From Cristatella mucedo (lineage: Eukaryota > Bryozoa > Phylactolaemata > Cristatellidae), in the NCBI GenBank assembly GCA_009760855.2, contig WPIO01000001.1, positions 17,149,001-17,213,000 on the forward strand: DNA of 64,000 nucleotides. The letters are read 5' to 3'. The notes below the pieces were generated by a model. That model was not told the origin of the DNA, ran no database searches, and was given only the letters and a program-made list of their open reading frames with translations. The position numbers were made by a program, and so were the translations under genes. Shown in pieces: positions 11,501-20,285 of the stretch (position 1 is the stretch's first letter; the number at the start of each line of letters is the position of its first letter).

Positions 11501-14500
11501 TGTCGGTGAATCCGTGAGTGATAAACTTGGACGGAAGACTTGGATTGAATGCTGACTTCCGTAGAGCTGTCGAGTTGTAGTATGATAAGTACTCGCCGTC
11601 ACTCCGCCTCGTGTACAGCAGGAACACGGTCCCTATTTTATTCGGGCTTTCGGGTAGGAAGTTATTGCGAATATCGTTGAACGGGTAGGAGTTGTTGAAG
11701 CAGCCAACGTAGTCGTAACAAACTTGGTCCGCTCCGCAAAGACCTTCAATGTGAATTTAGTTAAGTGTATAATTAGGCGCTTTTGGCAATGTAAAATTTG
11801 CGATAAAGAAATAAGCTGGTGTTGCCCGTTGGATGCTGCGTTGCGACGTCAACTTTCGTAACCTATCATTCGATAGGGAGGATACGCTAAACTCACGTGG
11901 TATTAAAAGTGCTTACGGCAGCGGCTAGCAACAAGGATGACTATCGTAGCTAGAGCAATAACGGCCGCGATAACGATAGCACCCACATCTCGGGTAAACT
12001 TTTCCTGAGACTTCGACGAACTGCCGTCACTGACTAAATTTCTTGTTGCGGTACAGCTTTATCTTTCTGTAAATAAAATCGTGACTGTCCATGCTTTGTT
12101 CAAACTGCAATGACTACAACTTGAAGCAGGCAGGAGCTGATGCTGCATGTCAAGATTCCGTTGTCGTTGTTGCCGTTTTTTGAGCATTAGTGAGCACCTA
12201 GTTATTCTTTTCAAGATCAAATCGGCGGTTGAAAGAACGGAAGAAATTCCTAGCCATCGCTGTAAAACTTGAATCTGCAACAAGATGGAGTGCAAGAGTC
12301 TAGGCTGTGAAACCTATCAATTATGGACTGAACGGCGTTGTAGGTCTTTTATGGCAACTTTCTGAGGACACAAGTGGAACAATTGAAACAAGAAGTGAAG
12401 CTGGCAGTCTCCTACAATATATTTTTTACTTTAACATTTTGGATCTGTTGCCATTTTGGTAAATATCTTAAAGAATATTGACCGAGTTCAATTAAAACCA
12501 TATTTTCCCGTCTCGCTGATTTTGATTTCGAATTTGGTTTCTTGGTGGAAGTTGGGCAGCTTTTTAAGACACTTGACAAGATCAAGCTCCTCCACCAATG
12601 TCTATATCTTTGAGGCTTCAAGTTTTAAGATGTTGATAGAATAAAACTGTACAACAAAATATGTGAATGTGAAATACTTCTTGCCCTAAGTCATGACTTC
12701 ACACCAAATGGTGTACTGGAACTTGTGTATTTCATGGTAGTTGTGATGTGTTTCTCAATACAAGAGTTGCCTCGCAAGTTCTCATCATCTTTGCTGTATC
12801 GGTTACGTTCCCTTAGCAACCTGAAGATAATCCTGTCTTATCTGAGAGCATAAATCGGCCAAGATCGACTCTCTGATTTGGCTGCGTTGAGCATAGAGAA
12901 TGAAACAAGGAAAACTATTTACTTTCAAACTGTAAAAACCAGCTTGCCACGTTCAAGGCCAGAACAATTAACTAAAGTTAAAGCTGCGATGGCTACTTCA
13001 CGTCTTTACTACAGTTGGTAAAGTTCTCTCGACTCGATATGCCTGCTAGCGAGTGTTTTTGCATTTTTCTGTGACGGCGCTACTTTTCAGCAAGGACGAA
13101 GCAAAGAAGCCAGACTTAACTATGTGAGCGGGGCACAACTTGTAGCTTTGTCCCTGAGCGCCGAAAGGTCCCACTAGGCCACTGGGTAACTTCCTGGGGG
13201 AAAAGTCGCAACCATGCGGACATGGCTGCGCATCATTGTTTGCAGTAGAAATGAGCTGTGGCTCCCAACCTCCATCGTCGCCTCAAACTCGTCCGTCAAA
13301 CGTTGCTGATATAGAATGGACTCGCGGGCACGGAGGCACCTCGTCCGTGATAAGATAGAAATCTTGCGGCCGGGCATCGTGCGGCATCATGCCCTCTTTC
13401 CTTGAGCTGCACGCGTTGCAGTGTGTGCGAATAGTCTGGACCTTGAAAGTGCTCACCTACGGGTGAGCACGTGGTTCACTATGAGCAGCAGCCGCGATCG
13501 ATCGTCCAATCATGCGGCATTGTCAACGGCCCAACAAAAAGAGTGCGAAACAGGTTTGCTTGACGCTGCTACTCTTTGGTCGAAGCTGTGTGCTAGCTAG
13601 CTCGTGCACGCTTGCTTGCGTACGCTTGAACCAAGATTTGCTCATCTAACGTCGCCCATCGCTCATTTCGGGTCATTGATGGCTTCTGGAATTCGAGCAA
13701 CGGTGCTCGGCTGGTCATGACGCAACATGGACAGGTCAGCCGTAATTATTCGCAATCTGCGAGACAGTAATGACGGCGATGACGCTCAATTTTTGCAGCA
13801 GGAAATTTCTTGTTATGCACAGTCGTTCGTGCTGACGGATGACACACCCTGTACGCATGAGCGGGGCACAGCAGTGGAGAAGCGAGAAAAAGCGTGCTGC
13901 ATGGAACACGCGTACCTAAATAGAACACTTTATTCCAGAAGAGCACCAGAATGCGTTACCGATAGGGCATCGTATCAGCTTCATACGACTGAGCGTGACG
14001 AGCGAGTCCTGAGACGATACCGGAAGTCCTGTACAACGAAATAGCCTGAAACTTGGATTTAAAGAGGATGCTTAATACTTGCGAGTCCAGCCAATTTTTT
14101 GTATCGTAAAATGTTCAGACGCTCGGATAAATTTTGAAATCTGCGAAACTTTTAACTTGGATTCACCACTCAACCGGAATTCCACGGATAGTCATAAGCT
14201 GCGGCTTGTTCAAGCCAATCGGGGAGTTTCCGGAATCATACTAGACTCGCGTAAAACTGATGAATTCATCCAACCCTCTCGTCAAATCTTCTATTACCCA
14301 AGCATGCTGATTGACGCCTATTTACTGTTAAGCTCGGTGCAACGAACTTACTTAATTATCATCTAGCCGCCAAAGGGCCTAGGCGCTGGTGAACGGCTCA
14401 ATTGCTGTGACGTAGTAGCGCTCTGAGCCTGCGACGAGTGCTCAGAGTTCAGTTTCAGAATTAAAAATAGTGAAACACGATAGAAATAACATACATAGAA

Positions 14501-17452
14501 ATATAAATAGAAAATTCTAAAAAAAAATAGAGTTTGTACTGTAATATTCTTAACATTATATTTATTTTATAATGCATTAATGTATTGTAATATAATAAAG
14601 AATTGTTGAAATAATATACCCTGTGCATGTCACCTCTAACCACTATATTCTTGTTATTTATCAAGCATGATACCACTCGCCATTTGATCGTGTTTCCTTT
14701 GCAGCAAATGTAAAGCGCCTAGAAAGAGATTGAGTTATCTGAGGGCACTTTATCATGTGTATTATTATTCTTATTATTATCAGCTATCGCTATCACCAGG
14801 GTGCCTCTAGATACACTGAGAGAGCGGCGTGCCTTCGGACGCAACTTTCTTGGCTAATAAGTAGCCTGTGACTCTATATCTAGATTGGATGGAATACCAC
14901 AAAGTTATCGCCATATTATCGCATCAATCTAAAACTTGACCTACATAACACGGATACTGTCGGAAAGAGTGCTGAGTAGCGCCGTCACTTAACGATATAC
15001 CTGCTAGCGCTGATGCATTTCTGAGCGTGCCTCAACGAGGTACGAAGTAAAGCATTTCAAAGCCGATCCGCAAAGGCCTCTCTGGCAAAACGCGTGAGCT
15101 AGATTCCCTACTCCCTACATTCATCTGCAGTGTTTACCCTTTGCTTATAATTTCGTGACTCGAATTTTGTGCTCGATGCATGACCTGCCCAATCAATTGT
15201 TCATCTCACCCCTAGCTTTGGAAATAAGGGCCTGTAACTGCATTTATTGTCACGTTTGAGCGATAAAAAACCTTTCAAAACGCTGCCTTGTGAGAAGCGT
15301 GTGCAGAGCGTCAGCAGCACGTGCGAGACAGGTGACGTCGGCTGAAACGAGTGCTCTAAAGCGGGCCTCCTTTTTGCAGTTTCTCGCTTGGAGAACTTGC
15401 TGCTCGTTGCGGAATTTACAAGGCACTCAACGGTAACTGAATAGAAGACGTGTCGATTTCCAGGTCAAGACTAGCGTACCACTCAAAGCTACCGTTGTAG
15501 GTTTGACCTTTGCGCTATTTAAACTGAGAGCCACAGGTTTAGGCAGGAGACGCTAAACTAATTGTTCCAAAATTGGCGCTAGCTTCATAGCAGACACCAG
15601 ATGCCTTCATGAAAATTGATAACAGCATTATGTTAATGTTTTTCACGAAAAGAGTCGAGTAGGATTACGACATTCACGTTCACTGAGGCAGGCGGACATG
15701 AATCGATTAATTGCGGGGTTTCATTTAGTGCGTGATATTTAGCATTTGTATCAGCCTCCCGTTCGGCCGGGATTTTGCAGACAGTGACAACAAGTATGCA
15801 GTCTCGATATTGTTAGGTCTCTGGGAGCTCATTAAGCATAATGAATCCCGGCTACCAACGCTTTAATTTAGAATGCATTTCTGTAGGCATGACCGTGCTT
15901 ACCTCTGGTAAGCAGAAGGCACTGCTGATTCACTTGCAGGCGCTCAACAATTCGCAAAGAGCCCGTTTTAAACCCAATGGTAATAAATTAATTTTTACGT
16001 TCGTTAGATGATAAGCATATTCAAGCTATTTTTAAATATTATTCAATTGTATTCTTATAAACATTGTGCTGCACTAAGAAAGTACAGCAGATACGGTGGG
16101 CCCTCCTGCTAGTTTTGCCAACACCCTGACAGACGTTTTTCGTCAGTTTTCGTGGGCAGAGGCAAATTTTCGATACTAACTTTTGGATGAATTGCTTCTA
16201 GCTGCAGTGAATTTTATATTGGTAATTAGAAGCGAGGGCAGCTTCAGCTATCCGAAGGCGTAGCGTGCACGAATCCTAATTATGGCAGCGATACATTTGC
16301 ATAAGGCCGCACTTCCTTTAAGGTCGTGGAAATCGGCACCGTAATTGTGTGCGAGAGGTCACTGTGCAAACTTCCATGGCCCAATCATGGTAGGCAATAT
16401 CGACAAACAGCTAACCATCATACGACGGACAGGATTCGGAAGTCTTGCTCCTCGTCCCCCCTACTTCCCTGTCATTTCTGCCCCGAACGTTTCACCTGGC
16501 TGATGCTTCATCGGCGCACTCTGAAGACTCGCCCTCTTTTGTTTCAAGAGCTTCGGTTCGGCATTTGGCCTACGCTAAGGGTCGAAACCAAATCAGCCGG
16601 CATTGACTGTACCGCGATGAATTTAGAAGGATATATGTATACTTGCACTCAAACCAGTGTGGAAGTACATATGTGTGAACGGGTGCGTTACTCGTATTGT
16701 CCGTTTATCGAGCGCAGGCCGACGCTGCGTGGCGCCGCGTTCGACGCCTGCATGTACAAGAGCGCTCTCTTTGGTGCGCTTTTATATAAATTTAGCATTC
16801 GTGGTAAAACTCACCCTGCGCCCAGTTCATGCCGGCGAGTTTATGTAGAGCGAATGCCTGCCTCTGCCCAGCATCTACCCTACCCTCGATTTCTCGCCGC
16901 AGCGAACTAGGTGGGGCGCGTTAATTCATTATTCCTAGCTCTCAGTTAGTCCATATTCATTATTTACCTAATACCTTTTAAATGTTCCCAAAATGTACCA
17001 TTTCCAAGAACTGGCTACCGAATGCGTACCAAAAGCCGCTTAAGCTTTGAGTGGGCTAGAGAGAATTTGCTCGCGTAGCACATAGTCTTCGTGGCTTCGT
17101 ATTGCTACAGTTGGAGATACGTCACGGTAGATTACTCGTCGATTTAGCTGGAGACGGGTCATAGCTTGAGGGTTTCGATGAGTTTCCAAAACCGAAGCGT
17201 GCAAAAAACGCCCGCCACGGTTCCGGACATTCCATCAGCACGGAGACAACATCGGCGCGGACCGAGCGTCAACGATTGCCTGTATCGCTGGGCGGTCGGG
17301 GCATTGTGGAGCCAGCTTTTTAAGAGGCCACTTTCAAAAATAACGTTAACCTACGCGTCTCGGCAAGAAAAGCAGAAATTTAGAAGGTGAAACTTACCGA
17401 CGCGCGCAGAGACCAGCAGCAGCAGCGCGGCGACGACACTGTGCGCAGCCAT
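8491..17452 (-). CDS. Secreted pancreatic-lipase-family (PLAT-containing) lipase gene, multi-exon, with a frame break
   Basis: Interrupted gene read from minus-strand exons joined in phase: 17452-17398, 11743-11451, 11360-11129, 10949-10710, 10291-10120, perhaps 9806-9733, 9096-8991, 8889-8707 and probably 8539-8491. The product, about 440 residues, compares well with vertebrate pancreatic lipase at about 465. It has a signal peptide, an alpha/beta-hydrolase domain with Ser in GHSLGAH, Asp in LDPAGP and His in GCSHDRS, the family block HVDFYPNGG, then a PLAT-like beta-sandwich. The family hydrolyses ester bonds of acylglycerols or phospholipids outside the cell; the substrate here cannot be read. 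Two oddities stand out: the usual VDW after the beta strand is VGW, and exon 6 stops at 10130-10128 unless one net base is removed. Identification as lipase is firm; an intact product is not. Confidence 0.88.
8707..8889 (-). CDS. Lipase exon: rest of PLAT-like domain
   Basis: Acceptor GTATTTTAG, donor GTGAGT (8706-8701). It joins the previous exon in phase 2 and stays open for 61 codons: [20 protein letters not shown], then [12 protein letters not shown], then [13 protein letters not shown]. Strand spacing and the SLSSLFIQD block fit the end of a PLAT domain. Its unbroken frame argues that any loss of function of the gene is recent. Confidence 0.68.
8991..9096 (-). CDS. Lipase exon: first PLAT-like strands
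   Basis: Acceptor TTTGCATTTCAG, donor GTAAGC (8990-8985); enters in phase 1 and leaves in phase 2. It encodes [17 protein letters not shown] then [17 protein letters not shown], a pattern of alternating hydrophobic beta strands matching the start of the C-terminal PLAT sandwich, which in this family binds lipid interfaces or a colipase-like partner. Confidence 0.68.
9733..9806 (-). CDS. Candidate lipase exon (C-terminal end of hydrolase domain)
   Basis: The open frame reads [22 protein letters not shown], which resembles the block KFYLDTGDASNFARW that links hydrolase and PLAT domains in pancreatic lipases. Two acceptors are possible (TTCAG before 9806, or CTCAAG before 9793); the second matches phase 1. 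No canonical GT donor in the right phase follows, only GC-type possibilities, so the boundaries and even its use are unresolved. Confidence 0.3.
10120..10291 (-). CDS. Lipase exon with catalytic histidine; frame break near its end
   Basis: Acceptor TTTACCTTTTCCAG joins the previous exon in phase to give [20 protein letters not shown], with the catalytic His in CSHDR, followed by Cys-rich sequence (CPGDYVCIK, then LPCVSN). In that frame a TGA falls at 10130-10128, ten bases before a good donor, GTAAGC (10119-10114). Moving one base over near 10141-10160 gives MREYDSS, the position of the family's MGHYAD block, and leaves phase 1 at the donor, exactly what the 9096 exon needs. I infer a one-base (net +1) disruption. 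Confidence 0.78.
10710..10949 (-). CDS. Lipase exon carrying the catalytic aspartate
   Basis: Acceptor CTTTTTTCAG (10950-10951), phase 1, then the G codon followed by LDPAGPSF with the catalytic Asp. It continues with [19 protein letters not shown] and [15 protein letters not shown], two of the most conserved blocks of the pancreatic-lipase family, and ends SSGLN plus one base at donor GTAAGTC (10709-10703). Read-through beyond the donor (KSPTPSIRM) does not fit the family. Confidence 0.88.
11129..11360 (-). CDS. Lipase exon carrying the nucleophile serine
   Basis: Acceptor TATTTTCTAG precedes GGAGAC; the exon ends in phase 1 at donor GTGAGC (11128-11123). It encodes [14 protein letters not shown], then [16 protein letters not shown], then [18 protein letters not shown], with Ser in the GHSLG nucleophile elbow. 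Most members have VDW where this copy has VGW; the Asp-to-Gly change is unusual but is not one of the triad residues. The exon ends at GRIS, just before LDPAGP. Confidence 0.88.
11451..11743 (-). CDS. Lipase exon: N-terminal part of the catalytic domain
   Basis: Starts after the acceptor ACATTGAAG, completing the codon left by exon 1, and ends with GCAGAG at donor GTTAGA (11450-11445), phase 0. It encodes the family block CYDYVGCF, then [18 protein letters not shown] and KFITHGFTD, where HGF forms the oxyanion-hole region of lipases, ending MKDALLAE. Reading on past the donor gives VRTGALTF, which does not fit the family, so splicing here is well supported. Possible N-glycosylation sites are NNS and NST. 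Confidence 0.85.
11917..12033 (-). CDS. Possible lipase cassette exon encoding a transmembrane segment
   Basis: 117 bases (39 codons), open, encoding [17 protein letters not shown] followed by about 20 hydrophobic residues ([19 protein letters not shown]) and then RC. The donor GTAAGC (11916-11911) is good; the acceptor, AAATTTAG at 12034-12035, lacks a strong pyrimidine tract. The exon would be phase 1 at both ends, so exon 1 can splice to it or past it and keep the lipase frame. If used, it would add a membrane anchor before the catalytic domain. All frames are closed just upstream, so it cannot extend 5'. The alternative is a chance open stretch beside a donor-like site. Confidence 0.42.
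13449..13470 (+). other. Perfect short hairpin with TACG loop
   Basis: GTGCTCACC, TACG, GGTGAGCAC: nine-base perfect arms and a four-base loop closed by C-G. In plus-strand RNA the loop would be cUACGg, a member of the extra-stable UNCG tetraloop class. It lies in the first intron of the lipase gene but on the strand opposite to the transcript. Confidence 0.6.
14610..14782 (+). mobile_element. L2/CR1-like LINE, 3' tail
   Basis: CTGTGCATGTCACCTCTAAC, then TTTGCAGCAAATGTAAAGCG, CCTAGAAAGAGATTGAGTTA, TCTGAGGGCACTTTATCATG and a (TATTAT)-type tail. It is 5' truncated to roughly 170 bases and lies inside the lipase intron, antisense to it. Confidence 0.8.
17005..17130 (+). mobile_element. SINE-C copy
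   Basis: Matches the short family defined by TGGCTACCGAATGCGTACCA, AAGCCGCTTA, GTGGGCTA, then CTTCGTGG, CTACAGTTGGAGATAC. It shares order and spacing with copies at 20.7, 35.5 and 35.8 kb; this one is diverged. Located in lipase intron 1. Confidence 0.65.
17398..17452 (-). CDS. Lipase exon 1: start codon and signal peptide
   Basis: The ATG at 17452-17450 opens [18 protein letters not shown], a short n-region followed by a leucine-rich hydrophobic core, as in secretory signal peptides. The exon stops in phase 1 (last base G) at a strong donor, GTAAGTT (17397-17391). Joined directly to the 11743 acceptor it gives G then [10 protein letters not shown], the normal mature start of the family. The strong donor, downstream phase match and upstream TATA support this start. 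Confidence 0.8.
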
Positions 17453-17532
17453 GCTTGGCCGCGAGAACCGGCGCTCGCTCGCTGCGGCGGCGGCGAATAG
17501 AGGCGAGCAGCCGCTCGCCTCTCGCCGCCGAG

Positions 17533-17540
17533 GCTTATAT
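17533..17540 (-). promoter_or_regulatory. TATA box of the lipase gene
   Basis: On the minus strand the motif ATATAAGC lies about 80 bases upstream of the lipase ATG, which puts a start site near 17505-17510 and leaves a short GC-rich 5' leader. The surrounding 17400-17660 segment is rich in CpG, unlike the AT-rich flanks. Transcription start is inferred from the usual 25-30 base spacing. Confidence 0.6.
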
Positions 17541-17559
17541 GGAGTGCTACTCGCACCTT

Positions 17560-18218
17560 ACGTAAATCGTCCTCTGGCTTCACGTGCTTCAGTGCTGCGG
17601 CTCTGGGAAGCAGCACGTGGCGCCTCCCGCCGATCTCAGTCCTTCGCTGCGGCTGCTAGATAGGGAGAAAGTGCCCAGTCATTGGCCCCGTGTCAAAACC
17701 TACCGTCGGAAGCTGAAGCTATCAAGCACGCGTATCAATTTATTCGGCGACGTGGCCGCCGTTCGGTTTATCGAGGAGACGTGCATCGCAAGCATGCATC
17801 CAACTACGCCTGCTCTCGATCAATGAATCTGCATTAGCTATGTCGTCGACTTGATGGTTTAGTTCTACAAAGATTTACGGCGCATGCTTAGATCTGTATT
17901 TTGGCATATTTCCCTGCACGTTAAGTTACGCTATTCGAGCGCACGTATTGAAAAAACCGAGGCTTAATTTCCGTCTGTATAAATTAGCTGGTACGGATTC
18001 GGTGATAGGCAAATCTAGCTTACAGAAGGTTCAAACACGTTCCGAGATCTTGCGTGTTCGTCGCCTTGCAGCTACCGAGGTAAAGCAAACACTTACATGT
18101 CCGTTCTCTACACTGAGCCCCTGCAGAAAACATTCGAAATTGTCTTCTGCGATATAGGTGAGAAACGTGAGATAATCAAGAGTGGTGACCATGAAAAGGA
18201 GGAGGTGGCAGCAGCCGT
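17560..18218. other. Upstream flank of the lipase gene, nothing else recognised
   Basis: GC-rich near the promoter, becoming AT-neutral. Frames here overlap without motifs. No divergent gene start could be supported. Confidence 0.4.
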
Positions 18219-18270
18219 CACAAGCACACTCAGGGGGTCATAGCATGGCTATGACCCCCTGTGGCTTGTG
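18219..18270. repeat. Long inverted repeat (hairpin) with three-base loop
   Basis: CACAAGC, ACACTC, AGGGGGTCATAGC on the left; ATG loop; GCTATGACCCCCT, GTGGCTTGTG on the right. The inner 13 bases on each side pair perfectly and the outer part pairs with a small bulge. It sits about 30 bases upstream of recognisable LINE sequence. Confidence 0.8.
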
Positions 18271-18299
18271 CTATGACTTCAGTGAGCTTTTTTTATGTA

Positions 18300-19545
18300 A
18301 TAAAGCATTTGGTATTCATCCATCAAGAGCCCGTGTCTTTCATTTGCCTGCCTCAGGGCTCCGTGCTAGGTCCGGTTCTTTTCACGTTTCTACTCTCCCT
18401 CTTGCTGCTGTGATTGCCAAGCACAATCTAGGCTTTCACTTCTATGTGAATGACACTCAGTTTTGCCTTTGCTTTGATCCCTCCCAGCCTTCGAGCACGT
18501 CGGATTCTCTCAACTCACTTGCTGCATGTATTGATGACATCCGCACATGGATGGCAGCAAATTTTCTTAAATTGAATTATAATAAAACCAACTTACTAGC
18601 TATGCGAAAACCAAGTGCAATTCAGAAATTGGAAAGGCTAACGCTCAAATTCGGCTCTGCCAGTATATCTCCTGTTGAATCTGCACGAACTCTAGGTTTA
18701 ATGTTCCAAAGTAACCTTTCGTTAGACGATTACATCAGCTCCACAATCCTGTCTACCTACTTTCAGCTACATAACATTGCCAAAATGTGGGCTTCTTTAG
18801 ACAAGGATACCACATCTAAGTTGGCCCATCCATTTGTAAAATTCCTTCTTGACTTCTGTAACTCACTGCTTGCTGGCTTAAAAGCCTGTGCAATCCGGTG
18901 CTTACAGTAAGTGCAAGACTCTGCAGCTAGGTTTGTCTGTAATGAGCGTTACAGTTGCCACGTCAAACGACATCTCTCCGACCTGCGCGGGCTCCAAGTC
19001 AAGCAACGAATTTACTTTAAGGTTCTGCCACTAACGCTTACGTCCCTTTATTATTTGGCTCCAGCCTACTTATCAGATCTACTCTCTACTAGGCTAAGCA
19101 TCATACCAACCACTTTTCGGAATCAAATTGTTTACATAAACCTCGTACAGACCTCAAATCATTTGGAGACAGTGCATTAGTTCGCATGCTCCTAAGCCTG
19201 GAACTCACGCCCGACTTGCGTCTCGACATCTCCTGACTTGATTACGTTTAAGATGAAACTTAAAACGTATCTATCTATCGCAGCATTTAGTGAGTCCCTG
19301 TTATTCAACCTTTACGTGCTCATGCGCGCTGACAATATGCACGTAGCCATTAACCGTACTTGCATGCTGACCTTGTGCATGTAACCCATTACCACGTTAT
19401 TCTTGTTGTTTATTGAGCATGCTACCGCTAACTATTTGATCGTGCATCCTTAGCAGAAAATTTAAAGCACCTAGAAAGAGATTGAGTTATCTGAGGGCGC
19501 TTAATCGAGTGCGTTATTATTATAATTATTGTCACGATACAGAGG
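18300..19545 (+). mobile_element. L2/CR1-like LINE, RT-containing copy (inactive)
   Basis: Encodes the C-terminal half of a reverse transcriptase in fragments: a remnant of PQGSVLGP, then FYVNDTQF where the active-site YADD is replaced by YVND, then MAANFLKLN, SARTLGLMFQSNLSLDD and the C-terminal block LRGLQVKQRIYF and LAPAYLSDLL. A stop at 18908-18910 and several frame changes break it. The 3' end carries AAAGCACCTAGAAAGAG and GAGGGCGCTTAATCGAGTGC with a TTATTATTAT-type tail. It is 5' truncated and cannot make an active enzyme. Confidence 0.88.
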
Positions 19546-19880
19546 CTCGAAAGATAATGTTTCAGGCTGTTACGCCAGAGAAAGAAAGAAAAAGACCTAA
19601 AAGTGAGCGACAAAGTTTTTAATTGGGTAAACTGTTTCTATAGGGAATTAGAGCACGTCGATGAGAAGGAACCACCTGAACTATCGCCACCCGCTCGCAC
19701 GTCACATGCGGCGTAGCTGCCCGAACCCTTTAACGACAGCACGTGCATCGTCCCAGCCTCACAGAGTTCACCTGACGCTGCATGTTCAAGATCCGAGAAG
19801 GAAACGTGTGGCACTACCATAAGCCTTTGCGAACGTGTGAGCTCGCTGTACGCAATGTGCTGAATGGCCGCTACACCACT

Positions 19881-19930
19881 GAGTTCGCTCAGTTTACCAA
19901 ACTTTGCTTCGAGTTCGCTCAGTTTACCAA
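19881..19930. repeat. Short direct repeat, 20-base unit
   Basis: GAGTTCGCTCAGTTTACCAA occurs at 19881-19900 and again at 19911-19930, and is followed by a C-rich (CCCCTCC-type) run at about 19938-20005 that generates proline/serine-rich chance frames. Confidence 0.85.
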
Positions 19931-20285
19931 CCTTAACCTCCCCTCCCCTTCCCATTTCCCCTCCTCCTCCCCCTCCCCCTCCCCTTCCCCCTCCCCTCCC
20001 CTCGCCTTTGGTGCTGCTGAGTTTTCCTCTTCTTCCAGGCTGCAGCCTAGCTGTTGATCACGGTTCGAACTTGTTGTAATCGCGAATGCTTCTCTTCCGG
20101 AATACTTTGACTACGTTTTTGCTCAACAACAGGTTGATATAAAGTTATTTGCAGTCCTCGAGTATTTTTAGTAGACAATGTAGCTGGAAGCTCTTGAGCT
20201 CGTCATTAAAACGCTTTAAAATAGAATTCGATTGATGCAGAGGCCAAGAGGCAAATATTTCGCACTGCACGGTGGTCATACTTCT

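Larger units (their letters stand above)
12034..17397 (-). other. Lipase first intron (main part), 5.4 kb
   Basis: Between exon 1 donor and the possible cassette exon. It holds an L2 tail (14610-14782), a SINE-C copy (17005-17130), an AT-rich patch (14460-14620) and otherwise unique-looking sequence. The 194-codon plus-strand frame at 16326-16910 has no motif and runs antisense to the gene; I treat it as chance. Confidence 0.5.

Noticed and set aside
16326-16910. 194-codon plus-strand open frame, the longest outside repeats
   Set aside because: Lies antisense inside the lipase intron, has no recognisable motif, and its second half overlaps another frame; length alone is not convincing.
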